Source: Candidatus Omnitrophota bacterium (GTDB lineage Bacteria; Ratteibacteria; UBA8468; B48-G9; JAFGKM01). Taken from it: a DNA stretch of 28,797 nt. The notes beneath the pieces were generated by a model, which saw nothing but the letters and a program-made list of their open reading frames with translations, had not been told where the DNA came from and made no database searches. The translations under genes were made by a program, and so were the position numbers. This document shows, piece by piece, positions 22,861-28,797 of this stretch (the first letter of the stretch is position 1; the number at the start of each line of letters is the position of its first letter). The stretch spans positions 1 through 28,797 of the forward strand of contig JAMWCA010000006.1 in assembly GCA_023819545.1 (NCBI GenBank), given 5' to 3'.

Positions 22861-24072
22861 ATGGCATTAGTAGTTCAGAAATATGGTGGTAGTTCAGTTG
22901 CAGATATTGAAAAGATAAAATTTGTTGCAAAAAAAGTAGTTGACAGAAAGAGAAAAGGAGATAAATTAGTAGTTGTTGTCTCTGCTATGGGAAAGACAAC
23001 AGATAATTTAATTTCACTTGCAAAAAAGATTATTCCAAATCCACCAGAAAAAGAACTTGATTTACTTTTATCTACTGGAGAAATTGTCTCTGTTGCACTT
23101 TTATGTATGGCTATTGAAAGTTATGGTCAACAAGCAGAAGGGTTTCCTGGTTATTTTGCTGGGATAAAAACAGATACCTTACATACAAAAGCAAGGATTC
23201 AGAAAATTGAACCATCTAAAATATTGGAACAACTTAAAAAAGATAAGATTGTTGTTGTTGCAGGTTTTCAAGGTTTAAGTCCAGAAGATTCAATTACAAC
23301 TCTTGGAAGGGGTGGTTCAGACCTTACAGCAATAGCAATAACTGGAGCAATAAAAGCAGATATATGTGAAATTTATACAGATGTTAAAGGTGTTTATTCA
23401 GCAGACCCCAATAGAGTAAAAAATGCAAAACTTATACCTATTATTTCATATGATGAACTCCTTGAAATGGCAAGTTCTGGAGCAAAAGTTATGCAATCAA
23501 GAGCAGTTGAGTTTGCTAAAAAATATAAAATTCCTTTTGTTGTTAAATCTACTTTTGAAGATGGGGAGGGAACAATGGTAAAAGAGATTGAATTAAAAGA
23601 AGGAGCAGTTGTTTCATCTGTCTCAATTGACGAAAATCAAGCAAAAATTTCAATATTTAGAGTTCCTGATAAACCTGGTATTGCAGGGAAAATATTTTCA
23701 GCACTTGGACAAAAAGGAATAAATGTAGATATGATTGTTCAGAATGTCGGAAGAGATGGTTTTGCTGATATATCTTTTACAGTTAACATAAACGATATGG
23801 AAAAAACAAAAGATATTGTTGAAAAAATTGCAAAAGAGATAGGAGCAGAAAAAGTTATTACAGACCCTGATATATGTAAGGTTTCAATTATTGGTATAGG
23901 TATGATGAATCAACCTGGCGTTGCTGGAAAAATGTTTAATTGTCTTGCAAATTCAGGAATAAATATTGAAATGATAAGCACATCTGAAATAAAAATCTCC
24001 TGTGTAATAAGAAAAAAAGATGGAGAAAAAGCACTGATACAACTTCATAAAGAATTTATAGAAAATAAATGA
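22861..24072 (+). CDS. lysC: Aspartate kinase with two ACT domains
   Basis: A 403-residue enzyme for the first step from aspartate to lysine, threonine, methionine and diaminopimelate. The kinase domain includes QKYGGSSV (6-13), VVSAMGKTTDNL, LLSTGEIVS, TLGRGGSDLTAIA and TDVKGVYSADPN. Two ACT domains follow from about residue 260 (FRVPDKPGIAGKIF and IIGIGMMNQPGVAGKMF), the usual arrangement for feedback control by lysine and/or threonine. Length and order match Bacillus LysC. An in-frame ATG at 23575 with a near-ideal ribosome site suggests a second, ACT-only product. It is followed after 4 bp by pseudopilin genes, to which it has no known functional link. Confidence 0.95.
   Translation: MALVVQKYGGSSVADIEKIKFVAKKVVDRKRKGDKLVVVVSAMGKTTDNLISLAKKIIPNPPEKELDLLLSTGEIVSVALLCMAIESYGQQAEGFPGYFAGIKTDTLHTKARIQKIEPSKILEQLKKDKIVVVAGFQGLSPEDSITTLGRGGSDLTAIAITGAIKADICEIYTDVKGVYSADPNRVKNAKLIPIISYDELLEMASSGAKVMQSRAVEFAKKYKIPFVVKSTFEDGEGTMVKEIELKEGAVVSSVSIDENQAKISIFRVPDKPGIAGKIFSALGQKGINVDMIVQNVGRDGFADISFTVNINDMEKTKDIVEKIAKEIGAEKVITDPDICKVSIIGIGMMNQPGVAGKMFNCLANSGINIEMISTSEIKISCVIRKKDGEKALIQLHKEFIENK
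23563..23577 (+). promoter_or_regulatory. Internal ribosome site and start codon within lysC (beta subunit)
   Basis: GGGGAGGG (23563-23570) lies 4 bp before ATG 23575, which is in frame at codon 239. The product would be 165 residues with only the two ACT domains, the size of the beta subunit made from an internal start in Bacillus subtilis aspartokinase II and Corynebacterium LysC. The codons GGG GAG GGA are unusually G-rich for this genome. Confidence 0.55.
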
Positions 24073-24076
24073 ATTT

Positions 24077-24517
24077 ATGATAAAAAAGGGAATTACCTTT
24101 TTTGAAATTGTGATTGTTATTTTTATCTTCCTCCTCTTTTTAATACCAACAACAATTTTTATTCAAAGGTATCATCAACAATATCTCTTAAATTCAACCT
24201 GTGAAAAAATAATGGAAGGGATAAACTTTGCAAGAGAATCTGCAATAAATGAAAGGTGTAATTTTTCTATAATTTTCAATGAAAAAAGTTTTAAAATTTT
24301 AAAAGAAGAAAAAATCCCTGTATGGAAAGAGATAAAATTCCCAGAAAATGTTAAAATTAAATCAAAAACAGAAGGGATGGACCCTTTAATTTTTTTACCA
24401 GATGGAACAGCAAGACAGGCAGGATATGTGATTTTAATTGAAGAAAATTCAAAGAAAACAAAAAAGATTAAGATACATAATATAACAGGGAAATGTTTAA
24501 TAGAAGAAAAAGATTAG
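24077..24517 (+). CDS. Minor pseudopilin, GspH/FimT-like
   Basis: A 146-residue type IV pilin-like protein with a short basic leader (MIKKG), a prepilin peptidase site after Gly5 and mature start ITFFEIVIVIFIFLLF. Glu at mature position 5 is kept, while the usual Phe at position 1 is Ile. The rest has the GspH/FimT pattern of an N-terminal helix (INFARESAINER) and a beta-rich domain with a late FLPDGTARQ segment (family: f.pdGt...g.i.l). It begins 4 bp after lysC, without a clear ribosome site, and overlaps the next gene by 25 bp. By order the four pseudopilins match gspH-I-J-K, the tip complex of type II secretion or of a type IV-like system. Confidence 0.8.
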   Translation: MIKKGITFFEIVIVIFIFLLFLIPTTIFIQRYHQQYLLNSTCEKIMEGINFARESAINERCNFSIIFNEKSFKILKEEKIPVWKEIKFPENVKIKSKTEGMDPLIFLPDGTARQAGYVILIEENSKKTKKIKIHNITGKCLIEEKD

Positions 24518-24870
24518 GATTTTCATTAATTACTGTTTTAATTGGACTTTTTATTCTTATAAGTGGAATTATCACCTTAATAAGAGTTTATCCTGTGATT
24601 ATGAATTTAAGTGAAAGGAGTAAAAATTTAGTCAATATTTCTTTTATAGCAGATAAAATTTTTACAATGGTTGAGCAGATTTATGGAAATAAAGATAATG
24701 AATTACCTGAATGTATTGAAGGAGTTTTAAATGATTATCCTGATTATAAATATAAGATAAATTTTACAGAAGAAAGACAAGACCTTTATAAAGTTGAACT
24801 TGAAATTTACTGGAAGAAAGAAGGAAAGAATGAAAGAAAATATTTTGTTTCATCACTTAGAAGAAGATAA
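24493..24870 (+). CDS. Minor pseudopilin, GspI-like, lacking Glu5
   Basis: A 125-residue protein with the prepilin leader MFNRRKRLG and mature start FSLITVLIGLFILISG. Mature position 5, nearly always Glu in pilins, is Thr. Apart from GspK this is unusual. The remainder is a small domain with no distinctive motif; its length and position fit GspI. It overlaps the preceding gene by 25 bp and the next by about 41 bp. Confidence 0.7.
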   Translation: MFNRRKRLGFSLITVLIGLFILISGIITLIRVYPVIMNLSERSKNLVNISFIADKIFTMVEQIYGNKDNELPECIEGVLNDYPDYKYKINFTEERQDLYKVELEIYWKKEGKNERKYFVSSLRRR

Positions 24871-25456
24871 TGGTTTTACGCTAATTGAAGTTCTAATATC
24901 CATTTTTGTTTTCACTTTTGTTTGTCTTTCAGGTATTTTTATCTTAAAAAATTCACTTTTATCTTCAAGAAAAAAACAAATTGAAAAGGATATTATGAAA
25001 GAAATTATTTTTATCTATGACTTTATAGAAAAAAGAATTTCAAATGCAATGATAAATGAGCTTTCGGGGAAATATAGAATGAATTTTAAAGGAGGAGATA
25101 AATGGGTAAAATTTGTTTCTTCATTTTCAGAAGATAAAGAAGGAGATATTGTTAAATTTGGAATTTACTGGAAAGATAATAAAATAATGGTAAATATGGT
25201 AAGGGTAGATAAAGAGAATCCTGATTTTAGTTTTTTTGAGGGATTTCCAGGGGCACAGGTTCTTGGACTTGATATTAAGGATTTTTCTATAAAATATTTT
25301 GATGGAGAAAACTGGTATGAAAGTTGGGATACAGAGGTTATGGAAGAGCCAAAATTGCCTGAATTTGTTGAAATAAAAATAGTTGTATCAAAAGGAAAAA
25401 TAGAAGGGAAAGAAGTTGAAAAACAAATTAAAAAAACAATTAAAATTGGATTTTAA
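24830..25456 (+). CDS. Minor pseudopilin, GspJ-like
   Basis: A protein of 208 residues from the ATG at 24830, which has GAAGGAAAG just upstream. The frame is open back to 24794, but those codons lie inside the previous gene with no better start. A leader of 15 residues ends in Gly before FTLIEVLISIFVFTF, a textbook type IV pilin-like N-terminus with Glu5. The body, with LGLDIKDFSIKYFDGENWYESWD and LPEFVEIKIVV, matches the GspJ/PulJ pattern (v...f.y.dg..W...W......lP..v.v.l). It is expected in the pseudopilus tip with the GspH, I and K proteins. Confidence 0.82.
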   Translation: MKENILFHHLEEDNGFTLIEVLISIFVFTFVCLSGIFILKNSLLSSRKKQIEKDIMKEIIFIYDFIEKRISNAMINELSGKYRMNFKGGDKWVKFVSSFSEDKEGDIVKFGIYWKDNKIMVNMVRVDKENPDFSFFEGFPGAQVLGLDIKDFSIKYFDGENWYESWDTEVMEEPKLPEFVEIKIVVSKGKIEGKEVEKQIKKTIKIGF

Positions 25457-27737
25457 AAAGGGAGATATTATAATTCTTGTTATTCTTGTTTTACTTCTTA
25501 TATTCCTTTTTACTTCAACTATGCTTATTCTTTTTAACTTGTGGGCTAAAACAACTGGTAAAATTATTTTTGGAAGAGAAGCAAAAAATTTTTCAAAAAT
25601 TGGAATTGAAAGTGCGATATGGGAAATAGATAAAGACGATAGAGAATATGACTGTTTTTTAGATAACTGGAGAGAAAATTTTCAAGGTGATGAGGTTGAT
25701 TTAAACAATGATGGAGAAAAGGATTCAAAATGGTTTTATGTTAAAGATAGAAAAGGAAATATTATTGGAAGGTATGCTGTTTTGGTTGAAGATGAAAACG
25801 GAAAGATAAATATAAATGCAAATGGTAATTTAAATCTAACTTTCAATGAAGGGCATAGTTGCTTTGAAATAAATATATTTGAAAAGATTTTAGATAAGAC
25901 ACTCTATTTTAATATTGTAAATTTCAGGTATGGACAAGATGGGAAACCTGGCAAAGCAGGATTTGATGACAATAAAAACAATTTATTAAATTTAGTAGAT
26001 GGAATAGATAATAATTGTAATGGAATTGTTGATGAGTTAGAAGAAGGGATAGATGAAGATGCCGAATTTTATCATATAAAACCTTATGGAGATGATAGAC
26101 CTTATTTTTCTCCCTCTGAGATAAAACTTGTTTCTGGTTTTGGAGAAAAAAATTATGAAAAAATAAAGAATTTTATAACAACTTTTTCTTATGATAGAGA
26201 CCTTAATAAAAATGAAAAAGCAAGAATAGACATAAATAATGCAAGTTTAGAGATGTTAATTGATTTTTTTAAAAAAATTGGTTACCCAGAAAAACAGGCA
26301 ATACAGATTTCTTTGAACATATTAGATTTTAGAGATAAAGATTCAATTCCAAGTATTTATGGAAATATGACAGGTATTGAAGAGACACCTTACTTAAATG
26401 AAATAGATGCAGTAGTTCCATGGGAAAAAAGAATTTTAAAAAATGGAATAATAATTTTTGAAGAAAAAGGAGATCAGTTTATAGAAATTTTTAATCCATA
26501 TTCTAAACCAATAGATATTAGTGGATGGAAAATAAAAGGAGTTTTAACTTTATCTTCTAATGACTGGAACACAGTAGAAAATACTTCTAAAGAAATATAT
26601 GACGATATATCAAACGGAGAAACAATAATAGAACAGGAAAAAGTAAACAAAATTCAAAATCTTTTAAGTAAATTTACGACAATAACAATTAAAAATAATT
26701 CTATAATCCCTCCTTATTCTTTCTTTACAATTGGAGATAAATTGAGATTAATTGTGGTAGTTACCTTCTCTTCTTATGGGATACCAATTGTAGTCCCTCT
26801 ATTCTTTTTAACTTCTGGCTTTCCAGAGAATTGTCATCAATACGAAAATATTGTTGCAATAAATCCTGGTTCATTTGGTTTTTTAGGAGAGTTTTTTAGT
26901 AAAATACCATTTTTTTCAAATATTGGTCTTGATTTCACAATTAAATTATATGATAACAAAGGTAATTTGATTGAATACTGTGAATATTTTGTAGATGCAC
27001 CAGAAAATACTGTTCAGAAAAATGACCCAAGAATGAAAAGTATAACTGATTGGTTTTTAGGGTTTCCAAGTCCAAATGGATTAAATTTTTATTTTCAACC
27101 ATGGATTGGAGGAGAATTTGGGAAAGTTAATTGGACATTTGCATGGCCAAGCAGTTTTTATGTTAAGAATAATCAGTTTTCAACACTTGGAGAACTTTCT
27201 TTTATTCACAAAATGGAACATTGGAAAAGTTTAAATTTCTGGAAGGGAGAGGATAGCAAAATCATTGATTATTTCACTTGTTATAAAAAAGTTGATGAGA
27301 ATATATATGGGAGAATAAATATAAATACTGCTTCAAAACAAGTTCTTGAATGTTTACCACTTGTTAATGAAGAACTTGCAAAAAAAATAATTTCTGCAAG
27401 ACCATTTAAGGAGATTTCAGAAATACTTGGTATTTATGGTGATAAAGGTAAAAGAGGGGAACTTAATGAAGAAATTACAAAACTTGGTTTTGACTTAAAG
27501 GACAACGATTTAGACCTTTATATAGATATTGAAAAGGAAAAGGAAATGATATTTTCAAAAATAGTGAATCTTATCACAGTAAAAAGTAATGTATTCAAAA
27601 TAATATCAATTGGACAAAAAGTGCAAGATAAGAATAATAATGGTAAAATAGAAAATAATGAAGTAATTGGTGAGAAAAAAATTGTTGTATGGTATGATAG
27701 AAACAAAAAAAAGATAATATATAAGAAGGAGTTATGA
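25416..27737 (+). CDS. Large GspK-like minor pseudopilin with lamin-tail-like domain and calcium-loop motifs
   Basis: A 773-residue protein, more than twice the usual GspK length (about 300-350). The leader ends KKG before DIIILVILVLLLIFLF and lacks Glu5, as in GspK. GspK traits are VEDENGKININ (124-133), a helix-hairpin-helix-like segment IDINNASLEMLIDFF (271-285) and TPYLNEID (324-331). An insertion of roughly residues 350-560 looks like a lamin-tail domain (FIEIFNPYSKPIDISGWKIKG, 355-375; later IPPYSFFTIGD and FTIKLYDNKGNLIEY). A second hairpin, GRININTASKQVLECLPLV, lies near 630-650. Acidic loops occur at 95-103 (DLNNDGEKD), 194-207 (VDGIDNNCNGIVDE) and near 737 (DKNNNGKIENNE). The TTG at 25416, 6 bp after AGAAGGGA, is the best start and overlaps gspJ by 41 bp. 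Confidence 0.8.
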   Translation: MKNKLKKQLKLDFKKGDIIILVILVLLLIFLFTSTMLILFNLWAKTTGKIIFGREAKNFSKIGIESAIWEIDKDDREYDCFLDNWRENFQGDEVDLNNDGEKDSKWFYVKDRKGNIIGRYAVLVEDENGKININANGNLNLTFNEGHSCFEINIFEKILDKTLYFNIVNFRYGQDGKPGKAGFDDNKNNLLNLVDGIDNNCNGIVDELEEGIDEDAEFYHIKPYGDDRPYFSPSEIKLVSGFGEKNYEKIKNFITTFSYDRDLNKNEKARIDINNASLEMLIDFFKKIGYPEKQAIQISLNILDFRDKDSIPSIYGNMTGIEETPYLNEIDAVVPWEKRILKNGIIIFEEKGDQFIEIFNPYSKPIDISGWKIKGVLTLSSNDWNTVENTSKEIYDDISNGETIIEQEKVNKIQNLLSKFTTITIKNNSIIPPYSFFTIGDKLRLIVVVTFSSYGIPIVVPLFFLTSGFPENCHQYENIVAINPGSFGFLGEFFSKIPFFSNIGLDFTIKLYDNKGNLIEYCEYFVDAPENTVQKNDPRMKSITDWFLGFPSPNGLNFYFQPWIGGEFGKVNWTFAWPSSFYVKNNQFSTLGELSFIHKMEHWKSLNFWKGEDSKIIDYFTCYKKVDENIYGRININTASKQVLECLPLVNEELAKKIISARPFKEISEILGIYGDKGKRGELNEEITKLGFDLKDNDLDLYIDIEKEKEMIFSKIVNLITVKSNVFKIISIGQKVQDKNNNGKIENNEVIGEKKIVVWYDRNKKKIIYKKEL

Positions 27738-28612
27738 AAATAAAGTTGTTTTATAGAAAGTGGAAGGGAATAATTGGATTTTTTATTTTGTCTTTTCTCA
27801 TTCTTGGAATAGTTATTTTTTTAATTGTAAGAGAACAAAGAAATACAATAGCAGTTGTTAATGGATATAAGATTAAATTTGACGAGATTATTACAAAAAT
27901 TGAACTATCCCCTGAAATTTATAAAGAGTATTTTTTTATTGACCCTAAAAGTATTATAGATGATTATGTTAATCAGGTTTTACTTTTCCAGTATGCTAAA
28001 AAATTTGAGAGAAAATTGAGAAAAAAAGTTGAAGGGAGAATAAAAAACTATTATATGGAAATTTTAACTCAACAATTTGTTGAGGATATTCTATCAGATA
28101 AAATTAAGATTTCTGACGAAGAAATCTCTGATTACTATAATAAGCATTTACAGGAATTTGTAATTCCAGAAAAAGTTCAGATTTCAGAAATTGTTGTAGA
28201 TTCAAAGGAAAAAGCAGATGAGATATTGAATAGATTAAAAATAGGGGAGTCATTTGAAAAAATTGCAGAAACAGAATCTATAGCACCAACAAGAGAAAAA
28301 AGAGGTGAAATTGGATGGATTGAAGTTGATAAATTAAATCCGGAAGTTATTTCTTTAATCAATCAGATGAAACCGGGAGAAATTCTTGCAAATATTATAA
28401 AAACAGAAATGGGATATCATATAATAAAATTAACAGGAAGAACAGAAAAAAGGATTCTTTCACTTCCTGAGGCAACTCCTATGATAAAGAATTTACTTCT
28501 ATCTCAGAAAAAGAAAGTAGAAGTTGACAATCTTTTAAAAAAACTTAAAGAGAAAAGTAAGATTGAGATTTATCCTAATAAAATTGAAATTTTAAAAGGG
28601 AAAATTAAATGA
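27734..28612 (+). CDS. Membrane-anchored PpiC/parvulin-type peptidyl-prolyl isomerase
   Basis: A 292-residue protein with one N-terminal membrane helix (about residues 12-33) and a periplasmic body. It has a SurA/PrsA-like chaperone segment (VVNGYKIKFDEI to ISDEEISDYYNKH) followed by a parvulin domain at about 145-245: KVQISEIVV, GESFEKIAETESIAPTREKRGEIGWI and MGYHIIKLTGR. It should help fold exported proteins. The start overlaps the gspK stop (ATGA) and has AAGGAG upstream, so it belongs to the same transcript as the pseudopilin genes. Confidence 0.9.
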   Translation: MKIKLFYRKWKGIIGFFILSFLILGIVIFLIVREQRNTIAVVNGYKIKFDEIITKIELSPEIYKEYFFIDPKSIIDDYVNQVLLFQYAKKFERKLRKKVEGRIKNYYMEILTQQFVEDILSDKIKISDEEISDYYNKHLQEFVIPEKVQISEIVVDSKEKADEILNRLKIGESFEKIAETESIAPTREKRGEIGWIEVDKLNPEVISLINQMKPGEILANIIKTEMGYHIIKLTGRTEKRILSLPEATPMIKNLLLSQKKKVEVDNLLKKLKEKSKIEIYPNKIEILKGKIK

Positions 28613-28797
28613 AAAAAATCTCTATTTTATTTTTAATATTTGTTTTTTTTATTTTCGGACAGGATAGAGCTATAGTTGTCGTTGGAAATAAACCAATTTT
28701 TGAAAGTGAAGTAATTTATAGAAGTAAAAAAGATAAGATTGATTTTTCTTTAGCATTACAGAAATTAATTGAAGAAAAATTACTTCTTTATCAGGCG
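28609..28797 (+). CDS. Second exported SurA/PpiC-like protein (3' end outside window)
   Basis: The first 63 residues of a protein that runs off the window. It has a signal peptide (MKKISILFLIFVFFIFG, cleavage likely near residue 17) and then DRAIVVVGNKPIFESEVIYR and ALQKLIEEKLLLYQA, the usual N-terminal SurA pattern (iaaVng..It..el.....  ..l..lI...Ll.q.a). The ATG overlaps the previous stop (ATGA). The isomerase domain itself, if present, is not in view. Confidence 0.75.
   Translation, partial: MKKISILFLIFVFFIFGQDRAIVVVGNKPIFESEVIYRSKKDKIDFSLALQKLIEEKLLLYQA

Noticed and set aside
22790..22861. Lysine riboswitch upstream of lysC
   Set aside because: The space between the divergent genes is 70 bp and the predicted leader about 16 nt, far too short for an L-box.
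1..28797. CRISPR arrays, insertion sequences, attachment sites or rRNA genes
   Set aside because: No regularly spaced repeats, transposase or integrase motifs, terminal inverted repeats or rRNA-like segments were seen. The only tRNA shows no duplicated 3' end downstream that would mark an integration site.

Overview
The window is strongly AT-rich and densely packed, with many ATGA stop/start overlaps. It comes from a bacterium with an outer membrane: minor pseudopilins of a type II secretion system and periplasmic parvulin-type foldases lie at the right end. An oxygen-sensitive group 4 [NiFe] hydrogenase coupled to a complete Mrp-type antiporter points to a strict anaerobe that handles hydrogen and probably uses a sodium or proton gradient. 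Codon and base composition and gene content would fit an uncultivated lineage of the Omnitrophota/Ratteibacteria kind, but that placement is a guess and nothing here proves it.

Layout. (1) Positions 3-614: the 3' part of an ABC transporter ATPase. (2) 615-747: a control region with two sigma70-like promoters and a perfect 10-bp-arm palindrome that matches the Rex operator and covers the first codon of the next gene. (3) 748-12466: one 16-gene operon. It encodes an FAD/NAD(P)-binding electron-input module (HydB/HydG of sulfhydrogenase type), a HycB-like polyferredoxin, the hydrogenase core (NuoH-, NuoB-, NuoC- and NuoD-like subunits), a NuoL-like pump subunit, an Mrp antiporter set (MbhDE fusion, MnhB, C, D, E, F, G) and a NuoI/HycF-like ferredoxin. 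(4) 12507-12580: tRNA-Arg(CCG), followed by two small envelope proteins. (5) 13539-15009, minus strand: a Hanks-type kinase overlapping a metallophosphoesterase. (6) 15076-15630: a stand-alone CoaC-like flavoprotein. (7) 15650-16081, minus strand: remains of an aldo/keto reductase gene. (8) 16206-21469: one plus-strand run of class III aminotransferase, M20 hydrolase, Gfo/Idh/MocA oxidoreductase, rpsP, trmD, rplS and yraN. (9) 21462-22790, minus strand: a soluble PAS-PAS-HD-GYP signalling protein. (10) 22861-28797: lysC, then gspH-, gspI-, gspJ- and gspK-like genes and two PpiC/SurA-type foldases, the last cut by the window end.

How the genes work together. The most striking system is the large operon. 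A soluble-hydrogenase type NAD(P)H dehydrogenase pair is joined genetically to a membrane-bound, Mrp-linked [NiFe] hydrogenase that keeps all four nickel-binding cysteines. A continuous Fe-S chain can be drawn from FAD to the NiFe site. The inferred reaction is reversible electron exchange between NAD(P)H and H2, coupled to cation movement: ion influx could drive H2 release from NAD(P)H, or H2 oxidation could charge the membrane and reduce NAD(P). A Rex-like site is where such an enzyme would be expected to be controlled, since Rex senses the NADH/NAD+ ratio. Other points of note are a probable internal translation start in lysC for an ACT-only beta subunit, a GspK-like protein carrying a lamin-tail-like domain and calcium-loop motifs, promoters placed so that several mRNAs would be leaderless, and a decayed aldo/keto reductase.
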